A stretch of DNA of 64,000 nt from UBA7672 sp965229115 (GCA_965229115.1 CBDDIR010000003.1:2294001-2358000); one strand, 5' to 3'. Counted from the stretch's first letter, positions 24,769 to 32,778 are shown. Translations and numbers: made by a program. Notes: generated by a model not told the origin, from the sequence alone.

Positions 24769-26168
24769 TGCCCCACCACCACGCTCGCCCGACCCGCATC
24801 CTTCGGCAGTCCGAACTTCACGCCGCGCGCTGACTTCACCTCCAGCGCCAGCGCCTGCCCCAGGCCCGCCACCAGCGACGCCACCGAAATCCCGATGATC
24901 ACGCCCCACACGCCATAGTCCGTGTGCAGCGCCAGCCACCAGCACAGCGGCAACATCACGAACACATAGCTGCCGACATGGATGCCCGTGGGAATCCACA
25001 CCGCCCCCTGCGCCCGCAGCGCCATCGAGCCAACCGCCTGCAGCCCATCGAACAGCGTCACGAACGCCACCGCCGCCAGCATCACCGACAGCAACGGCAC
25101 CAGATGCGCGCCCGCCGACGCCACTTCAGACCCGTTCAGCCACGTCACCGCAATCGGATCGCGCAGCAGTATCAGCCCGCCCGCCATCAGCAGCCCAAGC
25201 ACGACAGACGCCACCACGCCCAGCCGCGACGCCTCGCGCACGCCCACCGCATCGCCCCGCCCGAACCGCTCCGCCACGCGCACGCTCGTCGCCGTGCCCA
25301 TGCCGACATAGATCATGAAGATCACGCCCATCATCTGCACCGCGAGCCCATAAACCGTGCCCGCATCGATCGAGACCAGAGTCGCAATCGCAAATGTCAG
25401 GTTGAACGAACCCCACTCGGCAATATTGGCGACGCCCGTGCCGACGCCCACCATGTTCTGCCGCTTGAACTCGCCCGCAGGCGCAGCGCTCGAACGACGA
25501 AACGCTGGTGTCAGGAACGCCACCGCAATCACGAACAGCACCAGCATGAACCAGCGCGACGCCGTCGTCGCCCACACCACGCCGATCGCGCCATGCTCTG
25601 GCACAAGCATCAGGCCCACGATCAGGTTGAACGCCACCGCGCTCATATTGATCGCCGTCGCGATGTTCGGCTTACGCAGCGCCTCGAGATAGAACTGGCA
25701 CGCCAGTCCGCCCATGTGCGCGATCGCGCCATACGCCAGGATGTGCGTGCAGTTGGTCGTCGCCTCGGCAAGGTCCGCGTTGAACCCGATCAGGTCCAGC
25801 AATGGCCGCGCGATGATGATGCAGGCGAACGTCGCGAACACGCCATAGGCCAGCGCCACGACCATGCCGCGCCGGAAGATGCGCCCCGTCTCATTCGCCT
25901 TGCCCGCGCCATTCAGCTCGGCCGTCAGAACCTGCACGCCGATCATCAGCCCCATGCCGAAGCCGAACAGCACGCCAATCGGCAGCCATCCATTCAGCAC
26001 GAAGGGCAGCTCGCCCGGCGCATAGCGTCCCAGCAGAACCGCATCCGTCAGCGACATCAGCATGAACGACGCGCGCGAAATCGCCACCGGCACAGCCAGG
26101 CGCGTCAGGTCGAGCATGTCCTTGGGCCGGGCCCAGGCGGGCAGCCGGCTTCTTGGGGAGGCGGTCAT
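24765..26168 (-). CDS. MATE-family multidrug/organic cation efflux transporter
   Basis: A 467-residue integral membrane protein with twelve hydrophobic segments in two similar halves, the MATE layout. The first half begins AVPVAISRASFMLMSLTDAVLLGRYAPGELPFVLNG, and QMMGVIFMIYVGMGTATSVRVAERFGRGDAVG marks the start of the second half, matching the family. MATE carriers expel drugs or metabolites using Na+ or H+ gradients. Substrate is not predictable. Its stop overlaps that of the convergent acyltransferase. Confidence 0.93.
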   Translation of the reverse strand: MTASPRSRLPAWARPKDMLDLTRLAVPVAISRASFMLMSLTDAVLLGRYAPGELPFVLNGWLPIGVLFGFGMGLMIGVQVLTAELNGAGKANETGRIFRRGMVVALAYGVFATFACIIIARPLLDLIGFNADLAEATTNCTHILAYGAIAHMGGLACQFYLEALRKPNIATAINMSAVAFNLIVGLMLVPEHGAIGVVWATTASRWFMLVLFVIAVAFLTPAFRRSSAAPAGEFKRQNMVGVGTGVANIAEWGSFNLTFAIATLVSIDAGTVYGLAVQMMGVIFMIYVGMGTATSVRVAERFGRGDAVGVREASRLGVVASVVLGLLMAGGLILLRDPIAVTWLNGSEVASAGAHLVPLLSVMLAAVAFVTLFDGLQAVGSMALRAQGAVWIPTGIHVGSYVFVMLPLCWWLALHTDYGVWGVIIGISVASLVAGLGQALALEVKSARGVKFGLPKDAGRASVVVGH

Positions 26169-26219
26169 GGGGCAGCTCCATCGCGCATCTGTCGTGCGCT
26201 TCAGGCGTAGTCGGCAGGC

Positions 26220-26573
26220 TTAATCCTCGGGCGGCGTCCAGTCGTCAACCACGCGGAAGTTCCTGGTCCCCGGCGTCCGCTCGAAAACGCTTCCGGGCGC
26301 TGCGTCAAGAAACTCCAGAATTGTCGGGTCGTAGTTCACGATCGTGTTCACGTCATAGACGCCGTGATTGTCGGACTCGTCCATGTAGTCCTGGTCTTCC
26401 AGCCCCGACAGGAAACGCCAGCCGCTGTCGCTCTCATTGTCCGGCGTCTTCTCGCGATACATGAAGCCCACCGGCTTGCCGCGCACCGTAATCATGTCCG
26501 ACGCAATGCACGCGCCCCGGCCCTCGGCCAGCGGCTTGATATCGTCCGCCTTGAGTTTGAACTTCTTGCCCAT
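26220..26573 (-). CDS. DUF2185 (Imm33-like) domain protein
   Basis: A 117-residue protein with the DUF2185 pattern: RGACIASDMITVRGKPVGFMYRE, SDSGWRFLSGLEDQDYMDESDNHGVYDVNTIVNYDPTILEFLD and GSVFERT. The related Imm33 family includes immunity proteins of polymorphic toxins, but no toxin gene is adjacent, so a housekeeping role is as likely. Start 26573 (MGKKFKLK) is preferred over 26600. Confidence 0.8.
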   Translation of the reverse strand: MGKKFKLKADDIKPLAEGRGACIASDMITVRGKPVGFMYREKTPDNESDSGWRFLSGLEDQDYMDESDNHGVYDVNTIVNYDPTILEFLDAAPGSVFERTPGTRNFRVVDDWTPPED

Positions 26574-26641
26574 CACGCCATTCCTGTTGAGGCGCCACAC
26601 ATGGTGTGAACCGCCCCTCGGCGCAACAGCAGTTTCTAGGT

Positions 26642-27097
26642 TCAGCGGGCGCAGATCGTCTGTGTACCGCCGCCATCGATCAGCGTCATCTTGTCCGCGG
26701 ACACTTCCACGGTCGATGTGCCCGGCTCCTTTGGCACATCGTCGCTGAAGCCAGCGAGGTCAGCTGCAGCCAGAGGTTTGCCCGCGAATGTGCCGCTCGT
26801 TGCGGTCGCACTGAGGATCTGCTCCTCGATCAACCCGTCGCCCTTGAGCTTCCAGGTCGACTTGGACGTGACCATCAGGTCCAGCTCGCCATCCTCGAAC
26901 TCGACATTGACCGACACGTTGGAGTCCATCGTGCCGTCGGCGTTGTAAGTCATATCGCCTGCAACCACGCTGTTCGCCGCGATCGCCGCGCAGGTCCACT
27001 TGCCCGCAATCTGGGCCGCCTGCGTCTGCGGCGAAGCAACACCCGTCGCACACACGACCATGGCCGCAGCGCACGCAACAGTCCGGACGATCTTCAT
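26642..27097 (-). CDS. Small exported protein, lipoprotein-cluster paralogue 1
   Basis: A 151-residue exported protein with a typical signal peptide (MKIVRTVACAAAMVVCATGVASPQTQA). The mature part has the shared pattern of this cluster: GKWTCAAIAANSVVAGDMTYNADG near the N-terminus, a central TWKLKGDGLIEEQI and a C-terminal TQTICAR. Trp-Thr-Cys near the start and a terminal Cys suggest one disulfide joining the ends of a small beta fold. No database family is recognised. It is the last of four similar genes (26642-28464). Confidence 0.75.
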   Translation of the reverse strand: MKIVRTVACAAAMVVCATGVASPQTQAAQIAGKWTCAAIAANSVVAGDMTYNADGTMDSNVSVNVEFEDGELDLMVTSKSTWKLKGDGLIEEQILSATATSGTFAGKPLAAADLAGFSDDVPKEPGTSTVEVSADKMTLIDGGGTQTICAR

Positions 27098-27120
27098 CTC
27101 AATCCCCCTCAAGCAATAGT

Positions 27121-27585
27121 TCAGCGCGTGCAGGTCGTGACCGTGCCGGATTCATCCGTCGACACGAATTTGCCTTCCGAGAACTCGGCGACGGCAACGG
27201 TCTTCTGGTTCACGACAGCATTCTCGATCATCGGCTGGATCATCGCGGGCGGAACGTCATTGCCGCCCATCGAGCCCTTGGTCACCGTCATCTTGGTGAT
27301 CATCTCTTCCAGCTTGCCATCGGCGCGGAAGTTCCAGGTGGCGTCAGCCTTGGCGAGGATCTCGATCGCCATGCCGCTCTGCGTGACGCCAACCTTGGCA
27401 TCCATCGTGGCCTTGCCGCCGTCGAGATAGTTCACATTGGCGTCCGTCGTGATGCCCTCTGCCGTGGCCTTGCAGTTCCAGGTTCCGAGGATCATCTGCG
27501 CCGGCGTCTTAGCCGCCGATCCGCTTGGGCCAGACGCACACGCGCCCAAAGCCAAGACAACAGTCGCAAGCAGAATGCGTTTCAT
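27121..27585 (-). CDS. Small lipoprotein, cluster paralogue 2
   Basis: A 154-residue lipoprotein (signal MKRILLATVVLALGAC). The mature region repeats the cluster pattern: LGTWNCKATAEGITTDANVNYLDG, ATWNFRADGKLEEMITKMTVTKG and the C-terminus TVTTCTR. It aligns over its length with 26642-27097 and 28024-28464, marking recent tandem duplication. Role in the envelope is unknown. Confidence 0.75.
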   Translation of the reverse strand: MKRILLATVVLALGACASGPSGSAAKTPAQMILGTWNCKATAEGITTDANVNYLDGGKATMDAKVGVTQSGMAIEILAKADATWNFRADGKLEEMITKMTVTKGSMGGNDVPPAMIQPMIENAVVNQKTVAVAEFSEGKFVSTDESGTVTTCTR

Positions 27586-27664
27586 GGCGGCGAGTCCTTT
27601 TCCTGACCTCCACCGGGATACGATCATGCGGCGCCCAAGTCCACCAACCGAGGCGCCCGCTGCA

Positions 27665-28027
27665 TTACGGACACTTCACGCGCGGCCGCAGCTGCGAGCC
27701 GTTCACAACGTTGAGTTCCCTGCCGCTATTGGCCAGCTCCAGCCGCACGCCGCCATTCCACTCGGCGTCCGCGCTCTTGAACTTCCCGTCCACCCGCGCC
27801 GCATACCCGCCATCCGGCGCCACGCCCGTCACCGTGATCGTCGAGTCCGGGAACTTCACTTCCGTCGGCGTAACAATCACCGACCACGCGCCCCCCGCCG
27901 CACAATCCGCAACCGTCTCTTCCCACTGCCCCAAAAACTTGTCCGGCACCTCCGTCAACGTCGCCGCCGGCGGCACGTCATCGCAAGCCGCGAGCGTCAG
28001 CAGCGCCAGGACACCAGCCGCCCTCAT
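27665..28027 (-). CDS. Small lipoprotein of the tandem cluster (divergent member)
   Basis: A 120-residue lipoprotein (MRAAGVLALLTLAAC). The mature domain begins PDKFLGQWEETVADCAAGGAWSVIVTPTEVKF and ends RPRVKCP; a Trp near the start and terminal Cys echo the neighbours, but the similarity is weak. It might be a lipocalin-like beta barrel. Its ATG overlaps the upstream stop by four bases (ATGA), so it is translated with 28024-28464. Confidence 0.7.
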   Translation of the reverse strand: MRAAGVLALLTLAACDDVPPAATLTEVPDKFLGQWEETVADCAAGGAWSVIVTPTEVKFPDSTITVTGVAPDGGYAARVDGKFKSADAEWNGGVRLELANSGRELNVVNGSQLRPRVKCP

Positions 28028-28464
28028 ACTCGCGTACACCCAAGGCCATAGACCGGATTGATCAGCGCCATCGCGTCCGGCCCCGTCACCTTCACCGTCG
28101 ATGTCTGTTCCGCGCCCAGACCATTGCGCAGCATGGCCTGCGCCTCATCCGCCATCGGCGCGCCGTTCGACGTGGCCGAGGTGATCTCCACCGTCATGCT
28201 CTCGGTCAGCTGGTCGCCGGTGATCTTCCAGATGCCCTGGAACTTCATCTGCGCATCATAGTCGCGCGTGCCGTCCGCCTGCGTCATGCGCGCCGTGCCG
28301 GACTTCGATCCATCGGCTGCGTATTCGACATCGACGGTCAGCTGACCATTGTCAGCCTTGCACGCCCACTTGCCCTGCGGCGCGGGAGGCGGCGACCCGC
28401 AAGCCGCCACGCCAAACACCAGAAGCCCAACCACACCGGCCAACACACGCTCGGAACGCCACAT
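28024..28464 (-). CDS. Small lipoprotein, cluster paralogue 3
   Basis: A 146-residue lipoprotein (MWRSERVLAGVVGLLVFGVAAC) with the cluster pattern: QGKWACKADNGQLTVDVEYAADG, IWKITGDQLTESMTVEI and terminal YGLGCTRV. It is the first gene of the tandem cluster. Start 28464 follows a GAGAACCTG region; longer frames from 28563 would overlap the DAHP synthase gene upstream. Confidence 0.75.
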   Translation of the reverse strand: MWRSERVLAGVVGLLVFGVAACGSPPPAPQGKWACKADNGQLTVDVEYAADGSKSGTARMTQADGTRDYDAQMKFQGIWKITGDQLTESMTVEITSATSNGAPMADEAQAMLRNGLGAEQTSTVKVTGPDAMALINPVYGLGCTRV

Positions 28465-28510
28465 CAGGTTCTCCCAACCCGGCGCTCCCACTCTGGTGGA
28501 CTGGCCGGTG

Positions 28511-29971
28511 TTACGACTTCCGCTTCGCCGCCAGTTTCTCCGCCAGAAGGAAGGCAAGCTCAAGCGCCTGCTCGTTGTTCAGGCGCGGATCGCAATGCGT
28601 GTGATAGCGGTCGTGCAGATCCGTCGCCGAGATCTGGTGAGCGCCACCCGTGCATTCCGTCACGTCCTGGCCGGTCATCTCGAGGTGGATGCCGCCCGGA
28701 TGCGCGCCTTCCGCCTCCACGATGTCCATGAAGTTCTTCACTTCACTCAGGATCCGCTCGAACGGCCGCGTCTTGTAGCCCGAGCTCGCCTTCTCGACAT
28801 TCCCGTGCATCGGATCGGACGACCACACCACCGTGCGCCCCTCCTTCTGTACTGCGCGCACCAGCTTCGGCAGGCCGCCTTCAACCTTGTCCGAACCGAA
28901 CCGCGCAATCAGCGTCAACCTGCCCGGAATGTTGTCCGGGTTCAGCTTGTCGATCAGGCGCAGCATGTCGTCCGGCGCCAGCGACGGCCCGCACTTCATG
29001 CCCACCGGATTGCGAATGCCCGAGCAGAACTCGACATGCGCGCCATCCAGCTGCCGCGTCCGATCCCCGATCCACACCATGTGCGCGCCGGTATCGTAGT
29101 ATTCGCCCGGACGCGTGGAATCCTCCCGCGTCATCGCCTGCTCATAGCCGAGCAGCAGCGCTTCGTGGCTCGTATAGAACTCCGTCTGCGACAGCGAAGG
29201 CGTCGTCTCCGGCGTGATGCCGCAAGCCGCCATGAAGTCCATCGCGTCAGAGATGCGTGTCGCAAGGGCCCTGTAGCGCTCGGCCGCGGGTGAGCGCTCT
29301 ACGAACCCGAGCATCCAACGATGCACGTTGGCGAGGCTCGCATAACCACCCTGCGCAAACGCGCGTAGCAGGTTCAGCGTCGCCGCCGACTGAGCATACG
29401 CCTGGATCAGGCGTTGCGGGTCCGGCGTGCGCGCCTCAGGCGTGAACTCCATCCCGTTGATGTTGTCGCCGCGATAGCTCGGCAGCGTCACGCCGCCGAT
29501 CTCTTCCACGGGCGAGGAGCGCGGCTTGGCGAACTGCCCCGCAATGCGCCCCACCTTCACCACAGGCTTGCCGCCGGCGAACGTCATCGCCGCCGCCATC
29601 TGCAGGATCAGGCGAAACGTGTCGCGGATATTGTTCGGATGGAACTCCTTGAAGCTCTCCGCGCAATCCCCGCCCTGCAGCAGGAAAGCCTTGCCCTGCG
29701 CCACATCGCCCAGACGCGACATCAGCGTGCGCGCCTCGCCGGCGAACACCAGCGGCGGATAGCTCGACAGCTGCTTCTCGACCTGATCCAGCTTCGACAT
29801 ATCCGGATAGTCCGCCGGAATGTGCGCCGCCGGCTTCGTCCGCCACGAGGCAGGCGACCAGTCCGCACGCACGTTCGATGCTGTCGGCGTCACGCTTCCA
29901 CCTGCTCCAAGCTGGCCCGCGCGATCAAGAACATCGCCGAAGCCTGCGTCAATACGGTCGTCACTCATCAC
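28511..29971 (-). CDS. Class II 3-deoxy-7-phosphoheptulonate synthase
   Basis: A 486-residue class II DAHP synthase, the first enzyme of aromatic amino acid synthesis (phosphoenolpyruvate plus erythrose-4-phosphate). Diagnostic segments are LLQGGDCAESFKEFHPNNIRDTFRLILQMA, KVGRIAGQFAKPRSSP, DNINGMEFTPEAR and DPMHGNVEKASSGYKTRPF, matching the metal and substrate sites of this class. The first 30 residues are an extra N-terminal tail. It is preceded after six bases by the aspartate-semialdehyde dehydrogenase gene, so the two amino acid genes are one transcription unit. Confidence 0.96.
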   Translation of the reverse strand: MMSDDRIDAGFGDVLDRAGQLGAGGSVTPTASNVRADWSPASWRTKPAAHIPADYPDMSKLDQVEKQLSSYPPLVFAGEARTLMSRLGDVAQGKAFLLQGGDCAESFKEFHPNNIRDTFRLILQMAAAMTFAGGKPVVKVGRIAGQFAKPRSSPVEEIGGVTLPSYRGDNINGMEFTPEARTPDPQRLIQAYAQSAATLNLLRAFAQGGYASLANVHRWMLGFVERSPAAERYRALATRISDAMDFMAACGITPETTPSLSQTEFYTSHEALLLGYEQAMTREDSTRPGEYYDTGAHMVWIGDRTRQLDGAHVEFCSGIRNPVGMKCGPSLAPDDMLRLIDKLNPDNIPGRLTLIARFGSDKVEGGLPKLVRAVQKEGRTVVWSSDPMHGNVEKASSGYKTRPFERILSEVKNFMDIVEAEGAHPGGIHLEMTGQDVTECTGGAHQISATDLHDRYHTHCDPRLNNEQALELAFLLAEKLAAKRKS

Positions 29972-29977
29972 ATCACT

Positions 29978-31027
29978 CTACGAAAGACGTTCCGCGATCT
30001 GCACCGCATTCAGGGCCGCGCCCTTCAGCAGTTGATCGCCCGACAGGAACAGCGACAGCGAATGGCCCGTCGGGTCCGAGATATCCTCGCGCACCCGGCC
30101 AACCAGCACATCGTTCTGCCCGCTCGATTCCACCGGCATCGGGAAATGGTTACGGACGCGGTCATCTACAACCTTCACGCCCGGCGCCTTGGAGAGGATC
30201 GCACGCGCCTGATCCACCGAAACCTTGTCCGCAAACTCCGCCGTCACCGACATCGAATGCGCACGCAGAACCGGCACGCGCACGCAGGTCACGCCCACGC
30301 GCAGCTCCGGCAGGCCCATGATCTTGCGCAGCTCGGCGACGACTTTCGTCTCCTCGCCATTATAGCCGTCATCGCCGATCGACGTGTTGTGGCTGAACAG
30401 GTTGAACGCATACGGATGCGGCAGAACCTTCGGCGCATAATACTCGCCCTTGAGATAGGCGCGCGTCGCCTCTTCCAGCTCGTCCATCGCCGGACGGCCC
30501 GCGCCCGACGCCGACTGATAGGTCGACGCAATCACGCGCTTCAGCTTGCCCGCTTGATGCAGCGGCCACAGCGCCATCACCATGATGGCCGCAACGCAGT
30601 TCGGGTTCGCGTAGATCTTCTGCGTGTGCTTGATGAGATCGCCATTCACTTCCGGCACCACCAGCGGCACCGAAGCGTCCATGCGGAACGCCGACGAGTT
30701 GTCGATCGCGATCGCGCCGCTCTCGACGGCGATCGGAACATACTTCTTCGAGATGTCCGTCTCGGAGGCGAACAGCGCCACGTCGACGCCCTTGAAGGCA
30801 TCATCCGTCAGCACCTGCATCTCGACGTCCTGGCCCTTGAACTTGAACCGCTTGCCGGCGGAGCGTTCAGACGCAAACGCCTTCAGCTTCCCAGTCGGAA
30901 AGCTCGACTCCTCGAGGCAGCGCAGCATCTCCGCGCCAACCGCTCCGGTCGCGCCAATAACCGCAACCGTCTTCGTGCCAGCGCCAATGGTGGCGTTGCG
31001 AGCGGCGGTCGTTGCTGCCTCAGTCAC
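29978..31027 (-). CDS. asd: Aspartate-semialdehyde dehydrogenase
   Basis: A 349-residue enzyme with an N-terminal NADP-binding motif VIGATGAVGAEMLR, the catalytic Cys in YANPNCVAAIMV and the active-site His in RVPVLRAHSMSV. It reduces beta-aspartyl phosphate to aspartate semialdehyde on the lysine, threonine, methionine and diaminopimelate route. A short acidic/Ala-rich N-terminal extension precedes the Rossmann fold. It lies six bases upstream of the DAHP synthase gene. A 26-codon open frame and a hairpin lie in its leader region. Confidence 0.96.
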   Translation of the reverse strand: MTEAATTAARNATIGAGTKTVAVIGATGAVGAEMLRCLEESSFPTGKLKAFASERSAGKRFKFKGQDVEMQVLTDDAFKGVDVALFASETDISKKYVPIAVESGAIAIDNSSAFRMDASVPLVVPEVNGDLIKHTQKIYANPNCVAAIMVMALWPLHQAGKLKRVIASTYQSASGAGRPAMDELEEATRAYLKGEYYAPKVLPHPYAFNLFSHNTSIGDDGYNGEETKVVAELRKIMGLPELRVGVTCVRVPVLRAHSMSVTAEFADKVSVDQARAILSKAPGVKVVDDRVRNHFPMPVESSGQNDVLVGRVREDISDPTGHSLSLFLSGDQLLKGAALNAVQIAERLS

Positions 31028-31110
31028 GGGGTAGTCTCCTCTTTAGCCGGGAGACGGGGCGATCTCTGCCCCATCCGGTTTCCGGCGGGGCTGGTCGGCG
31101 GGCTTTTGGG

Positions 31111-31191
31111 CTAGTTCGTCATAGCCAAGCGCGCCATCAGCCCCGCGGGGGTAATGGTCTTCCAGTAGCGCTTGAAAAACGAACGTTGCAT
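31111..31191 (-). CDS. Possible leader peptide upstream of asd
   Basis: A 26-codon open frame starts 164 bases before the asd ATG and stops 84 bases before it. The product contains two Thr-Ile-Thr residues, four Met residues and ends LAMTN, a composition of interest because asd makes precursors of Thr, Met and Ile. The leader also holds a GC-rich inverted stretch on the minus strand near 31080-31110. No run of regulatory codons or T-tract makes attenuation certain. Confidence 0.25.
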   Translation of the reverse strand: MQRSFFKRYWKTITPAGLMARLAMTN

Positions 31192-31298
31192 GGTCGCGCC
31201 TTCTACGCGGCCCCGCCGTAAAGGTCAATCCGTGCAAGGGAAACGACAGTTTTGTGTCCCAAGGGGCACGATTTTCCTGTCCCACGCCTGTGGCCCAC

Positions 31299-31419
31299 GC
31301 GCCCGTCCTTCGACGGACGGCCCTACGGGCCTGCTCAGGATGAGCGCTACAGGCCAGGCAGAAGTTTAGCGCTGATCCTGAGCAGCTTGCGAAGCAAGCG
31401 TCCGTCGAAGGACGAGCGC
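31299..31419. repeat. Inverted pair of family A repeats (copies 4 and 5)
   Basis: Copy 4 (31299-31347, minus) has inner hairpin GGCCC-TAC-GGGCC read on the plus strand. Copy 5 (31369-31419, plus) has GCTTGC-GAA-GCAAGC. The spacer is 21 bases, as in the pair at 14549-14671. Confidence 0.88.
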
Positions 31420-31494
31420 TCGCTCACAACTGGCCGATAGACGCTCCCGCGCTACCTGACTCCCATCACCGCCGATCCTTTCGGGGAGTCACCC

Positions 31495-31617
31495 ATGCGC
31501 GCCCTCATCCTCATCACCGCACTCACCCTCACCGCCTGCGGCCCGAGCGAGGCCCCGCCCGCCGCCGGCTCCACGCCACCCAGCGCCATCCCCGGTACAC
31601 CCGCCAACCCGCGATGA
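31495..31617 (+). CDS. Small lipoprotein, possibly the front half of a split DUF3558-like protein
   Basis: A 40-residue product: MRALILITALTLTAC is a clear lipoprotein signal, followed by a Pro/Ala/Ser-rich linker ending PANPR. Its TGA overlaps the ATG of the next gene (ATGA). The next protein lacks any signal although it looks like an extracytoplasmic domain. A -1 shift at the overlap would join them into one lipoprotein. Confidence 0.5.
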   Translation: MRALILITALTLTACGPSEAPPAAGSTPPSAIPGTPANPR

Positions 31618-31976
31618 CCGACCCCACCTGCCAGCTCTTCACGCAGGACGAGATCGCCAAATACCAGGGCGCCCCGGTGAAGCCCGGCGAGAAAGCCGCG
31701 ATGGGCACAGGCTGCGCGTGGACCACCACAGCCGACGACGGCTCCACGCTCATCCAGATCCTCGAAGAGCGCTACGCCGAATTCCCCACCAACGCCCCCA
31801 CCTACAAGGCGATGCCCGAGCTCGGCGAGAAGGGCTATGTCGTCGAAGAACTCGCCGGCTATGGCTCAGCCATCATGAAGAACGGCGTCTATCTCGGCGT
31901 AAACATCTCCGGCCCCACCGCAACAGAAGCCATGACCGTCGCCTTCATGAAAGAAGTCGCCGCCCGCCATAAGTGA
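31614..31976 (+). CDS. DUF3558-like small domain
   Basis: A 120-residue protein beginning MTDPTCQLFTQDEIAKYQG, with GTGCAWTTTADDGSTLIQI and AIMKNGVYLGVNISG. The Cys pair and helix-strand order recall DUF3558-type domains, which are normally part of lipoproteins. No signal peptide is present in this frame; the preceding 40-residue frame would supply one. Whether this is a separate coupled gene, a frameshift or a 1-bp error cannot be settled here. Confidence 0.6.
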   Translation: MTDPTCQLFTQDEIAKYQGAPVKPGEKAAMGTGCAWTTTADDGSTLIQILEERYAEFPTNAPTYKAMPELGEKGYVVEELAGYGSAIMKNGVYLGVNISGPTATEAMTVAFMKEVAARHK

Positions 31977-32037
31977 CGCCGTAGGGTGCATCGAAGATGC
32001 ACGGAGCTGCACGCACCCAAGCCAACAACAAAGCGCC

Positions 32038-32144
32038 GTCATCCTCGGCCCCGTGCCGAGGATCTCGGTTGGACCAACCGCGGGACAAGCAGACGAACCC
32101 CACGCCGCCAGAACCGAGATTCTCGGGACAAGCCCGAGAATGAC
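32038..32144. repeat. Family D inverted repeat pair
   Basis: GTCATCCTCGGCCCCGTGCC and the rest of the left arm (32038-32070) pair with AACCGAGATTCTCGGGACAA and the rest of the right arm (32112-32144). Each arm also folds alone: ATCCTCGGC with GCCGAGGAT in the left, and ATTCTCGGG with CCCGAGAAT in the right. Base changes are matched within each stem. The 41-base centre is GC-rich. Confidence 0.85.
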
Positions 32145-32151
32145 TCCGTGA

Positions 32152-32280
32152 TTGGGGGATGGAGCGATCCCAAACTGTAGGACAACGGAAAATCATCCCG
32201 AACAATCTCAGCGCGTTAGCGCGAAAGATTGTGGGACGGAGCCGCGCAGATTCTACGTCCCCGCGGGCCGGGGTATTATC
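32152..32280 (+). repeat. Dispersed repeat, family C, copy 2
   Basis: Shares with 14691-14821 the blocks TTGGGGGAT, CTGTAGGACA, AATCATCCCGAACAA, the GAGCCGCGCAGATTCTACG stretch and a TATTATC end. This copy has an inner hairpin around CGCG-TTA-GCGCG not seen in copy 1. The remainder of 32281-32530 shows no supported gene. Confidence 0.75.
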
Positions 32281-32530
32281 CAACCCATGACACGGCACAA
32301 ACACGCGCAAACTGGACTAGGGATCCCGCAGCTTCCTCAGCTCTTGCTGACAGCTGTGCTGCGCTTGGCTGCGATGCTCGTGCTCCACGTCGCCTCAACG
32401 CTCCAGATGAAAGACCGCCGTGCCCAGGTGAATGCCACACCGACCACGCCGCTCGATCTGCCCAGAGCGAAGACCGACACCCAACAACAGGAAACAATAC
32501 AGGCCGCGCAACACCGCAGCTCTCCCCAAA

Positions 32531-32583
32531 GCGCTCATGCTGAGCAGGCTCGCTTCGCGAGCCGTCCGTCGAAGCACGAGCGC
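32531..32583 (+). repeat. Dispersed palindromic repeat, family A, copy 6
   Basis: Inner hairpin GGCTCGC-TTC-GCGAGCC. The outer arms are GCGCTCATGC and GCACGAGCGC: compared with the other copies, both sides have changed (C to G and G to C) so the pairing is kept. Confidence 0.85.
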
Positions 32584-32608
32584 GTGCTCACCATCGTGAG
32601 CCAAACAC

Positions 32609-32778
32609 CCACCCCCTCCGTCTCGCTTGGCTCACGCCAAGCGATCCACCTCCCCCAGTGCTTCGCACTGATGGAGGCAAACCGCGCTCCGATGCGCGTG
32701 ACGAAGGGGAATTGCCTCCACCACTCGAAGAGTGGGGGAGGTGGATCGCCGCGTCTTCGCGGCGAGACGGAGGGGGCG
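32609..32778. repeat. Inverted pair of family B repeats (copies 3 and 4)
   Basis: The left copy (32609-32680, minus) and right copy (32711-32778, plus) share GATCCACCTCCCCCA or its inverse and CCCCCTCCGTCTCGC. Inner stems differ but stay paired: CGCTTGGC-TCAC-GCCAAGCG in the left against CGCCGCG-TCT-TCGCGGCG in the right, and CAGTG-CTTCG-CACTG against CACTC-GAA-GAGTG. Confidence 0.8.

Noticed and set aside
26220..26573. Immunity protein of a polymorphic toxin
   Set aside because: The DUF2185/Imm33-like fold is present, but no toxin gene or export domain is nearby.
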